From Sapria himalayana (taxonomy: Eukaryota; Streptophyta; Magnoliopsida; Malpighiales; Rafflesiaceae): a DNA stretch of 64,000 nucleotides. Below are positions 23,801 to 37,000 of this stretch, in pieces. The notes under the pieces were generated by a model. The model was not told where the DNA came from. It saw only the letters and a list, made by a program, of their open reading frames with translations, and ran no database searches. Location: the NCBI GenBank assembly GCA_029783825.1, contig JAREIK010003088.1:736084-800083 (forward strand), in the 5' to 3' direction. Every line of letters begins with the position of its first letter. Within the stretch, counting starts at the first letter, position 1. A program made the translations under genes and the position numbers.

Positions 23801-26800
23801 GACCAAAAATAGCCTGTTTAAATTATGTAAAATCTATATTCTGGAAGATTTTGAATAACATCATAGTGGATTGAGCATAATTGTTGATTTGGAAATTTTG
23901 CTACACATTGTATTTTTGCATATTTGTACAAGTGTGATATGACTAAAAATGGGAGAAGATAATTAAATTTAGTGTGAGATAATTGGGAATATTCTAATCA
24001 AAATTCTTGGCTTGATCAAGTGGAATTACATGATCAAGTATAGTATTGTGGCATTTTCGTTACACATTGGCAACAAGAGAGATGAGAGATTGCTAGAAGT
24101 GCCACGAGAGATAGAAAGGTAGTAATGAAATGGTTTGCTAGTGTTGATTCCTCTATGGACATGTCTATTGCTTGTGTTATACTGATATTTTCTTAGGAGT
24201 ATGCTTGATTTTATTTTTTTGATGTTACTGGCATGGGTAGGTCTACATCTAGTATATTTTTTGCTCACTATCTTATTTCAAAATTTTGGTTAGTAATAAT
24301 AAATTTGGAAGTGAATACAAGTGACAAGTAATCACTCATTTTTTGTATTTTCTTGTCAAGTTTAGAATTTTTTATATTTTTGCTGCCATTGACATCATTA
24401 TATGGGCATGATAATATCATTATTAATTTTTTTCTTTTTAATGCAAAATTTATCTGTTAGAGTTTTATTACTTATTTATGTCAATTATTTTATGTTGCAA
24501 CAAAGTTATTTTATTATTTTCTTGTCTATTAATATTTTTATTCGTGATCGTTAGATTATATATATATATCTTATATAGGAATTTAATAATATGAATTATA
24601 TTTTTTTTTCTCGACTTAAATATATTCTTTTAGATGTATCATGAATATTTATTATTAATCATTAGTGATTCCCTTTTGACTTGAACATTCTTCATTAGAT
24701 AAATTAAATATTTTAGAGTTGAGTATTAGAGAAGTATTGTGTATTGATTGTCAAGTATGTCAACTAGAAAAGTATATTAGAGGTTTCCATATGACACTTT
24801 AAGTGAATACTAGGAGAAACTCATTCTATTTGAATCACTTAGATAATTAGAGATCTCGTAAGAAGATTATAAATGGTACTTATAATATTTTAATTTTTTA
24901 TTGATTATTATACTTAATTTACATGATTGTTAGTATTTAATGAAAGATCACATTTTTTTTTTATAAAATTTAATAAAAAAATAAAAATTTAGTTTGTATA
25001 TAATATTAAGATGTTGAGGTGTGATAATATATTATAATATATTCATTATCATTTTTTTTTGTTTCTTTGAGGAATACAATTCTATTCATCAAGAATTCTA
25101 TTTTATTACACATGCATAGAATAAGATAAATGAGAATAAAATCATTATCTTATTAAATTTCATTTTTTATTTTTAAAAGTCGTATCTTATATCAGCTTAC
25201 ATATATTGGGAGAGAGAATTTATTTATTTTTTCAAGATTTTGAGTATATTTATTTTGTTTAGAATCTTTTTTTTTTTTTTGATAAGGAGGGGATGATAAC
25301 ATATGCCATGAAGTGTGTCTTAATAAGGTACTCTAGTTTGCACAAGGGATGTATGTGTAGAGGTGTCAAACGGGCCGGCCCGGCACGTTATTTTAAGGCA
25401 CGATCGTGCTTCCTTGTCGGGCCGGGCACGGCACGGCTCGCAGGCACGGCGGGCCGTGCCATGCCTCGCTTGGCCAGCTCGGGCATTCCTGCCCGAGCGG
25501 TTCGGGATACGGGGGACCGCGGGTCGGGTCGAATTAGACCCGACCCACGGTCTTTTTTTGTGGGAGGGGCATCATGGGGTCGGGCTCACGGGACACCCGG
25601 CACGGGATAAACCCGTGCCGGTTTGCCGTGCCGCGGGCCGAACCGTGCCGGCCCAGGCACGGCACGGGCCCGGGCACGGAATTTTTCCGTGCTGGGCCGT
25701 CCCAGGCACGGCTGACACCTCTATGTATGTGTTATTTATCAAAGACTAAGAGAGCCGTTAGGAGTGTTTATCATATTCTTTGAAGACACATCCTAGTTTA
25801 AGGATTTGATCTAAGTGAATATACCTTTAAATATTGTAGTATATATTTTTTTCCATGTTCAGTTCTTATTCTATACAAAGGAATAATAATTGACCTTGCT
25901 CATATATATTATATTGATATGACAAGTATGATTGATTTTGAGGAGCAGTGACTCCTCTCATTGTGTAGTGCACTTAGAAGAGCAACATTGTGTGATTCTC
26001 TTATTGGATTTTATATTAGGTCTCCATAAGAGAGGAAGATGAGGCATGAGGGTTATGGGATTTCCTAATAGATTATGAATGTATCCATGATAATTTGTTT
26101 TACTTATAAGATCTCGAAGTAATGACTTAGACATTTTGATTGTATTATAAAAGAAACAAAGAATATGTTTAACTTATCATTTATTATTTTGAATAATTTC
26201 TTATTCTCATTATAATTTTATATATTTTTGTTTTTAATTTTTACTTAATAATTATAAAATCTTGGATATTCTTTTCGTGGCATTTAGTCATCTACTATGA
26301 CAATATGTTATGTTGGATAAATTAATTGTGCTCGTATCTAATCATACATAAGATCTCATTCTAAATTGCTAGGTAAATTAATAGTGAGATGTAGATTAAT
26401 AGCGTATATGGTGAAGATGAGTCACGGGGGAAGGTTAATCGACTTAAGCTAAGTTGGTAGCTAGAGGTTTCACTTGACCTTTTAATTTTTTCTTTTCATC
26501 TTTGTTTGTTAATATGCAATAACCCATGATTAATAATTTAGATAATGATATTTAGAAAATGAATCCCACCCTTTCTTGGGCGAGGGCAGGTAAAAAACTT
26601 CGTCCAAGTTACTAGGTTTAGGTTAGAGAGATTATAATAATAAGTCATTGAAAGATAAGTTTTTAGTGTTAGTTGGTATCTTAAAATGTAAAAATATTAA
26701 TATAGAATGTTTACAAGAGATAAAATGAAATTGTAAAAAATATAAAGAGATTATTTAATTAACTCTGATATGTAGGCAAAGAAAGAAATATGAATGATTT

Positions 26801-28040
26801 TGAGATAATTATGGAATATGAACAAAGATTTAATAGATAAAATGGTCGAGGTTGAGAAATATGAATGATGTTTTAAAAGGCAAAAGCGTAAGACAATGTG
26901 TTTTTGTGTTCGTGAGGTGAGACGTAAGTTTCGAGGTATTAAGGTATAAGTTTTTTATTACGGTGTAAGTCGTAAATTTAATAAATTTTAACTTTATTAA
27001 ATTTTCTATTTTTTATTTTATTTTTAATTTAATACTATTTATTAATTAATATTATTATCAAATTTTAATAAATTTTGATAATTTATTTATATTTTTTTAT
27101 TTTATTTAATAAATTAATTAAATTACCCTTGCCTTTGCTCCTTGCCCTCGCCCCTCTTTCTTCGCCCTCGCCCCTCTCCCCTCTCATTTGCTCCATGCAA
27201 AGCTCGATGGAGCTCCACGACAGAGCTCCATCGAGTTGACATTTTTTTTAACTCCTTGAGGTGTTTTACAAATGCATCGTTTTGAGGCGGCCCTCTAGAT
27301 ATTAAAAAAATGTTTTAAACTATGAAATTTATAACAATTAAACTAATAATTAGCGAAAAAATAAATCCTGAAATTGATTGTTGCTTATGCTCCACAAATT
27401 TTTGCAAAAATATAGATGGATTAATATAAGTTATATGCTAAGGTAAGAAAGATCATAATTGATAAAAACTTAAATGGTTATGTGGGAGTAAGTAATATAG
27501 GTTATGAGAGATACTCTGAAAGACATGTATTTGGAGAAAAGTTTGAAATGTTAAAATAATGTTAGATTTTATTTTAGCATATGATTTTTCTATAGCTAAT
27601 ACATATTTTTAGAAGAGAAAAGAACATTTGGTGGCCTTAAAAAATAATCTTATAATGAGTCAGATAATTTGTTTCCTAATTGAGATGGAATAAAACATTA
27701 TGCAACAATTATAAATTAATATTTGATGATAGTTTATCCATTTATTATAATTTAGTCATAATTGATCTTATTCTTCGAAAATATAATCATATAAAATTTC
27801 AAATAGATGTCTAAAAATAAAATGATAAAATGTAAATTAAGAAATGATACATTTTTTTCTGAAAAAAGTAAGATAATTAAGTTAATTTGTTTTTGGATTA
27901 GATATGAATATTATGTGAAATGAGGTTACAAATTATATAAAAAGTGTATTTAAAAAGATTTTAGGTATGTATAAAGAAAAATATTTATTCATATAGAAAA
28001 ATATCATGATGAAAATTCAAAGTTCAATAAAAATAGTGAG

Positions 28041-28080
<40 letters not shown>

Positions 28081-31000
28081 TATAAATTGATCTTATAGTC
28101 AAGATAAGCTCCTATGAGATTAGAGAAGTTATCAAGAAAATGAATGCTAGAAAAGCCCTATGACATATTGGTACTTGTACTTCTATTTTAGTTTGGATGA
28201 TTATAAGAGAGAAAGACATAATATAATTGACTAGGTTGTTTAACAAAATCTTGAATAAATATGGACATAATATTATAATTGTTTTTTATAAAAAAAAGGA
28301 GATTCAAGATTAAAATAATTATCAAAGTATCATACTCATAACTCATATATTCGATTAAACTTTGAGAAAAAGTAGTTAAACCTAAATTAATAAGATAACT
28401 GAGAAAATTTAAGAAAATTAATTTGGATTTTGCCAAGTAGGTCTATGATAGGACCCACATCAAATGATCTTAGGGAGTTAGATGGGTATTTATGTATGAG
28501 GAAAAACCTCCAACTTTGAGCTAGATTTTGGGCGGAGTTAGGACCTTACGCTTGGATACCCATCAGTCTATTAGGAAAATTATCTACTTAGTCTAATAGT
28601 TAATTAATAAATATAAGAAAAAAAAATGACTTGTATGTGACATTTATCTATTAAAAAAAACATTGTGATAAAGTATTAAGATGCTTAATTTTGTAGGTAT
28701 TATGTAAGAAAGAGATTAAATATGTATATTGAATTAAATAAGAATTTGTATGATAGTTATAACGTATATTCATAATTACATTGATTCAAGATGTTATTCA
28801 TGAGTTTTCATTAGTTGTGGGACTATATAAAGGATTATTACTCAATTTTTATATTTTTATATTAATTATGTTTGGACTGATAAAATACATCCAAGAAGTT
28901 GATGCATATTATTTATAAATATATGATATATTATTCATAAATGATTAGTTGTAGTAAGACGAAGTACTTGAAATATGTGTTTAATAATATTAAAGTGATT
29001 TAGACCTTGTGTTAAACGAGTAAATATGATATGATTTATGAGGATTTATCTCATATTATTAAAATTGTATGAACCAAATGAATAGCTGTATCAAAGGTTC
29101 ATTGTGTATGAAAGTGAATATTGAGTGACCAAGAATTAACATATTCAAAGGATGAAAATAGTAAAGTTGAAGATGATAATATAGATATATGATAAGACTA
29201 AGAAAGATATAATTAGAAATTAAGTTATTACAAAAATAAAATAAAATATTTCTTATATATAATAAGATAAAAGAAAATTGCATAATATAGTTTGATCTTG
29301 TCTAACACAAGTTTATTAGTGCATTAATTAAGAATTGTGAGACTATCTAGGTGGAGTAAGAAAACAAAACTCGAAGTAAGCTTGTTCGGCGTGACACGGT
29401 TCATCCCTCGAGTTGTGTTGTGCTGGCATGATGACAAAGAAGTGAGGCCTCGGATAACCCATTGGTTGACATGAAAAACATGGTGTGTTGGGGGCTATGT
29501 TGGGTTGGACTCAGCTCACCTCGGCATGATTGGGTCATGCTAGGCATGAAATAATGTATGGCTTGGCTAGCATGGGTTAGTCATCAGCTACCTTCCCTAA
29601 GCCCTAGCCAATAACCAAGTCTTGACTAATTGATACTGCCATACTGGCTACTACCTCTTGGATGCAAGGAATGAGTAGCCATCCCCTCCCCTAGGGCATA
29701 GGCTAGGATAGATTAGAGAGCACTTGTGGTAGGACCCCTAACCTTATATTAATTCTTAAATTGTTAGAATTCTTATATATATATATATATATTAAATTTT
29801 TAAAAAATCAAATTATTTTAAATTTGAATTTATACGTGTAATAATTAATATGAATGGAATAATACAAATTAATGTAAACAATTACAATAAAAAATATACT
29901 TGAAATGAAAATGCAAATTTATATTTATAGATTATATGTGTTCAAAAATATAAAAAAAGACAATAATGGATATTAGTGTAATGCTAGTAATAGTAACATA
30001 AACATAATGTCAATTATTATGTTTAGTTCATACTATCATAACTTTAAGTTAAAATATTATCATTTTTTGTGTATATCATCATTCACTTATAATTTTATTG
30101 ATTTTTTCTTTAAGATTTATTAGCGTATTTTCTCAATCTTTTATGCATAATATATATTGAAAAATATTTGAATGTAGTGAGCTCCTCATATATGAAATTA
30201 TATTCACAACCACATAAAGTCAAACTCTAATGTAATGCTAGATAAATGAGGGAACAATAGATATAATGTAATTTTAGATAGTTTGGAAAAATGAATTCAT
30301 ATGATTTTTATTAACTTAATATATTAAAAATTTATGTAATTATGGAATAAGATGGAGTAGTCTTAGCAACTTACTCATATTTGATATATCTTTTCATCTT
30401 TTGTCACTAACATAAAAAAATATATATAATATTTGAATATGATGTTGATCTCAATACTTGTTGGTTCGTTAAAACTATTGAATTTAAATATTTACTTTCT
30501 ATCTTAATAGTCATGTTATTAAAATATTAATATTCATTATATTAGTTAAAGAAACTACTTATATTGTATAAGTACCTAGGTATAATGCAAGTCATGAGAG
30601 TGTATTATAACGAAACATATTTGTCATATCATAAATTTTTTAAATAAAATTTTAAAATTAGAATTTTATATTATAGTCTGATTCATTAATAATTATTTTA
30701 TTAATTTTATTTTTTAGGTAATCAAATATCACATGTTGGTTGTTAAAATATGAATCTATTATCAAATATGTAGATTCTAATTATTTTTGACATCCAGTTG
30801 TAATTTTATTAGGCTAAATGATTTGTATATTAAACAAAATTTTTATAGTTTGTTAGTTGTTCTAATTTATTTTAATGTATTATATATTTTTTCTAATAAG
30901 GACAATAATTTTTAAGTTAATATGTACTATTAGACTTATTATGTGATAATGTATTATATATCTAACATAAAAACCTTTGCTAAGAAGATATTTCTAATGT

Positions 31001-34000
31001 TTTTCATAAAAATAATTATTATCACATTATTATTTGAAGTATTATCAAATATTATGTTAAATATATAGTAGAACTGTCATGAGGAATAAAATATTATGAA
31101 ATCTTAATATTTTTTTTTATTTAGTTTTTGGTTAAAATCATTAAAGTGAGTATCGACACATGTGAATGTTTTGTCATTGTCATTAGTCCAAATATCGAAT
31201 GTCATTGAAATTATTTCACTTTGTGTTCTAACTTTATTAATGAGTACATTTTTTTTTATTTTATAATTTTTTATTACATGATTCCTATAAGTTGTTTTTA
31301 GATTATATGAAAGGTAGACTTGAAATCTTTCAGCAATAAATAAATAAAATTATGATCTTTTAAAAATATAACTAAAAAGCTCATGCTAGCAATGAATCTA
31401 ATCATATATTTATTATAAACTCATGGTAGTAAATAAAGAGAATCATTGAATCTGAATTATATCCAAATTTAAGGATTAGCTCTTAATTATTTTTATTTGA
31501 GATTAAATGTATTTTTTTTTTGATATATTATTTAACATGTCTTCTAAGCTATCATACCTTACTAGTATTCTCATATGTATATTTTTTATAATATACATAT
31601 ATTTTATCAAAGTTTTTTATATCTTTATAATTTTTATTTTTAGTAATTTTAAGATATATCTATACAACGGATGTTCATTTATTTTGAGTGTGTGGGTAGA
31701 AATGAAAGATAACTTAATCTCAGATCTTTTAGTCTTATTATTATCTAAATCAATATTAATGTCAATTTTATTTTTATAATATTAATTAATATTTTTATTT
31801 TTTTTAATTTTAGAGAATTTTTGAAGAACAAAGAGATTTAATTTTTTTACTTGAAATTATATAGCAAAAAAAAAATTAAAAAAAAATCATCAACCTTATA
31901 AAAATGTAGACCAGAATCCAAATTCAAAACTAAAAAATTACAATTGCGCATCTGCAAGGTTGGTCCATTAAAAAAAATTTGCATAATTATATTTTATATA
32001 AAATTAAAATAATTCTTTCTAAAAATAATACAATAATAATTATAAGGTATCACAATTGCTTTTTAGAAAATTTTAAAGAGATGAGATCTGAGAAATAGAA
32101 AAAAAAATAAATTCTAATTTGAGAATGCAAAATTCTAAATATTAACTTCTTATTTATAGATAATTTTTTTTAATTAAAATAATAATTTTTTTTATTAATT
32201 TTATTTGGATTGAAATCTAATAGTCATTGGAATAAAATCTAATTTTTGACGTGTTACTTTTTTTTGTTGATATTTTATTACTTAATTGAGAGAATAATGA
32301 TGTGCGTCACTATTCTATTGATTTGCAATGCATATGTCGTGCCTAGCATGTTGGTCGTGTTGAACACATTGTATTGTGTCATGTATTGGTATGTGACCCA
32401 TTTTGCCAGACCTAGTCTTGGGCTGGCTTGTATGCATTGCAGGCATTGCTCCTACCCATGAAATATTGTGTTGTGCTATGGTCGGCATGACTTTTTTATG
32501 CTTTGCTGTGGGTTGGGATTGAGTTTTTTGACTTGATGAATACCACAATCATTTTTCATACAAGTGTGGCATCCAAGTAAATTTGTCAAAGATAAATTAT
32601 TAAATGTTAATTATTTTCTTTATATTAATTATATTTTGCTTGATGATAATTATATTATTAATTATTTTTATGATTTTTCTATAAGTTGGAGTTGTATTTG
32701 ATAAGAAATTTATTCATGATTTAATTAGTGTGTTTGTTGGACTTGGAGAACAAATAGAAAATTTATCCTTTATAAGAATATTAATCGTATACCTCCTATG
32801 TGATATTATACTTTTTTTCTTAGAGAATGTTAGATCTATCTCATGAAAATATTGAAGTATTTTAAGGTATTTCGTCTAGATTTGTGATTGAATGTATTAT
32901 TTAAATTAAATAATTTCCAATTAATTGTTTCCAGTAATAATAATATTATCCTACATGTACAATAAACAAGACCATCCTACCAGATGATTTCCTTTAGATA
33001 AATAAAGAAATATCTGTGACACATTTGTGTGAACTAATCGAGATTATTATCTTTGAAAATTTATTATACAAAAGTTTCTATGACTACTTAAGGTCATATA
33101 TTATTTTTTATAATTTATAAATTAAATTCGACTATTATTTTTTTAAATTAAACTAGTGTATTCTTCATCCGTGAGATGCAACAACTAAAATAAGAATTTA
33201 AATTGAGATTATCTTGGCTATTTGGAAGAAATTATTATGGTAATTCATATTAAAATTTTGAGTATACTCATTTGTAACAATTCTTATTTTAAGATCCTTT
33301 ATCTCTTCATCTATCTATAATCAATGATTAAAATATCGGTTTCTACGGATATATCGGTATTTGGATTTTACGGATATATCGGATATATCAAAGATATATC
33401 GGATATATCAAAGATATATCGGATATATCGAATATATATCGGATATATCGAAGATATATCGGTGTGTATTTATATATGAGTACCAATCAAAGATAGATAT
33501 ATCGGTCTTAATGAATATATCGATACTTAGAATTTAAGGATATATCGGAGATATATCGGTGGATATATCGGAAATTTTTATTATTGTCTATAATTATGTC
33601 ACTAGTGATGAACCTTCCTAATGGTAGGCACACTAGTTTTCAAATCATATTTAAGTAGAGAGCATTTATTTATTGTGAGTATATAATCTTAGACTAGACA
33701 ATCTTGGACGATATTGAGTATCACAATATCATAAAGAAAATTAATTAAAGAAATAAAAGTAAAGGAAATAATTTTATTTATTGGGTATCTCAATATATAA
33801 AATTAGGTACTGAGTACAATTTTTTTGTTTATTTCATAGAGTAATCAGAAGATTGAGAATAAATGAGTTCATTATAGGATCATCTGATTTCTCAACTGAC
33901 TCTTCTATGCTTCGAACCTATTTCTTATATTTTGTTCTCTTATTATAAATTTTAAGTTCAAGCTGGTCAAGTCTCTTAGTCTTCGACTCATCAATGGTCA

Positions 34001-37000
34001 GAACTAAAGTAAGCATGGGAACTACTAGGTCATCCGGATTATATAGAAATTTCTTCTCCTATGAAATCTCACTCATATCATAGCATATTATAATGTGGAA
34101 CAACAAATTCAAATATTACCAAAAATGAACTAATGATTATAAAACAATATATAAAGTAGGTCTAAATGTATTTTTTGGCTGCCTACTCTCCATCGACTCA
34201 CTAAAAAAAAATGGGTAATACTCAAAAATGTAATGTATGTACTTACTAACATTCTATATTGATTTTGATGAAAAAAAAATTAGATTTTGGCACTAATATA
34301 ATGTAGAAAAATAAGTTATAAAGAAATCTCCAAACTCTAAAATTGAAAATTAAATGAATGCAATATGTGCAAGGGAGTCCCCTTATGTGATAGGCAAAGC
34401 AGATTATGACTTTCACACATATGGTACTCTCCTTTATAATAATATATATATATATATTTGTAAGCGATAACTACAAGACAAGCCATGCTTTTTTATTTCA
34501 AAGACCACAATATAATGTAATGGTTTGGTCTCTCTATTTATTTTTTATCTCGTCACACAATCATCATTTATTTATAACTTGTCTGACCTAATTTGTTTTG
34601 TTTGATCTTGACAAAAAGCTTCGCTCTTCTTCTCATCCATTTGGCGGCCACATTCGAGCAGCATTGCAGAGAGATGATGTTCTTTGTGGTTCGATACCTG
34701 CGTCCGTGATAGGCCTCTGCGATACAAAAATGAGGAGCATATGCAAAGCACTTGATTACAGGGTTGAATCGAGTCCTGTGTTCGTTCTCCCACTTATCCT
34801 GTCGGCTGCTGCTAAATTACCTGACTCTGTTGCGATATCCAAGGATCGGCTGTCAGTCAGGAAGCTAAAACTGAAACAATGCGAGCTAGCAGAGACGCCA
34901 AATGTCAGAAAATCTGGTTTTATGGCGAATGAGCACATAGAAGCAGTGCATATTCCTTGTGAGTTGGACAAGCCTATTCAGCCAATAATCCTGAATGTTT
35001 CATCTGACGAGTACTACCTCGATGTCATTGCCAAGGGCCTTGGTGTTGCAGATGGCAACAGAGTTATATTCTCAAGGTCAGGAAGCTGCATCATAGATGT
35101 GTTCTATTTATGCGTGTATCCTATATAAGTAGCCATGCGTATGTTCCATAATGTATCATGGATTACATTATGGACGAGATCATTCAACTTGTGAGCTGTC
35201 TAGATCCGATCACATCTTATTCATGGCCACCATTTGCACGCTTTTTATGAGAGTTTTATTCTTATCGTGTTATTATTTTTAGAGATTTGTGATTTTATGA
35301 ATTATGATTGTTACTAGCGTATCATAGCCAAAATCTCATAGTGTGGGTTCTAGGGTTTTTGGAGAAATAAAATAGGTGCGCTATAACAACACGGTGCATG
35401 TGTTCGTTCCCCTTATTGAAGAAGAAAGCAGACATGGGACCAAACCCTAGGTATTCTTTATATTATAGGATAAAAATATATATTAGAGAGATGTGTTGAC
35501 AGTTATTTATAGATACGAGATTGAAAGCACTACGAAGAAAAAGTAGGGCGGCCTAGTATTGCTCGTTGGCATAGTTTCAACCCATGTCATGACTCGATGT
35601 TGAGTCGAGTAGATCCATTTATCAAACCCAACACCAACTGACCCATGGGCATGATTCGTGCTTGACTTGACACATGGCTAAGTCGGGTTAGCTTGGGTGT
35701 GGGCCATACTAGCCTTGATTAGGTTTGCAGAACAGACAACAGACTGGTGGGATGCCTAGACTAGCCACCATGCACATGCAACCTAGACCAAACAACATCC
35801 AAGCTAGCCTAGGCGTAGGACAAGTTATCCTGGTGAGCCGGTCCAAGCTACAAACAACATTCAAAAAAAAAACTTTTAATAACATTCAAAAAAATTTTAA
35901 ATTAAAATTGTGTCAGTAATTTTAGCATAAATGAAAAATGATAGTTAAAAATATTCATGATATCAAAACATATACAACTTTTTTATATGGAAGAAGTAAT
36001 GATTAGGGTAGTTGATACATTGGATGTTCTCAAGTGAGCACAAAGAAAAAATAAAAGTTGGAAACTCAATAATTTTCGTTAAACTTGTACATACAAGTTT
36101 AGAACATATAACTTGGTGGAAAAAAATATAAATTAAGGCATATTAAAGGTCTTTGTGAAGATATATGGTATATGTTACTCTATATGAATTTATGTTGTAA
36201 TTATGATCTTATTTTAAATTTTATATTGAAAAAGAAACAATTCACCTTAAAATACTTCGGTCGCTCATATGGAGGTTATATGTCTTGATGCCTAATAATT
36301 ATAGTAAGAGTAAAGAATTGTGGGAGAAGAGGGTTTATACCTAATCTCTTTGAATAAATGATGTATTCAAAGTTTTTTATAGATAAATATCATTATTATT
36401 TTGAAATCTATATTTCTATTGGATCTTAAAATAATTATTTTTTTTAGAGATAAAATTGTATGTAATAAAAGTATAAAACTTGTGTTAGATCTCTTCTCAT
36501 GGTTTATTGATGTTTAACTCAAAATTGTACATCCAAATAGGATCTAGGTGCTCGTGGTCTCTAAAAAAATACTAAATTTTAGAAATTTTATTACATATCA
36601 TAGTATGCGAAATGATTTCATCAAGGTGAATTTTGTGAGGAGTATCTAGAAAATGATTGACTATATTGATTATGTATATTATCTAATTTGATTAGTCTGA
36701 TAGCTAATTTTTTCTTTGATATTCTTATAAATAGTAGAATCAACTAAATACTTTTATTAATAATATATATTGATTTTATATTCTAATAAATAGTTTGATT
36801 AGTTTGATTCTATATTGATTATGTATATTAATAATATATATTGATTAGGTTGATTAATAATGTATATTAATTAATAATTAGTAGTTTGATTATGTATAAT
36901 GATCGACTATATTGATTATGTATATTATCTAGAAAATGATTTCATTGGAGAATAAGTATTCTAATAATTCACACTAAATATCTGAGTATATATTCTTGCT

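Larger units (their letters stand above)
26620..29290 (+). pseudogene. RTE-type LINE remnant (endonuclease and reverse transcriptase)
   Basis: Broken plus-strand frames follow the order of plant RTE proteins. An endonuclease start is seen as KFLVLVGILKCKNINIECLQ near 26650. It continues past a MITE with a YAPQ-like stretch near 27390 and a GEKFEM...ANTYF-like block near 27530-27610. Reverse transcriptase follows as EIREVIKKMNARKAL near 28110, LTRLFNKILNKYG near 28230, KKKEIQD then NNYQSI near 28300, and later KTKYLKYVFNNIK near 28960. Stops are frequent, so it is inactive. It lies in HEN1 intron 2 in the same orientation as the gene. Confidence 0.75.

Noticed and set aside
33345..33575. Regularly repeated units that might suggest a CRISPR array
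   Set aside because: The units are contiguous and imperfect, with no unique spacers, in a plant nuclear context.
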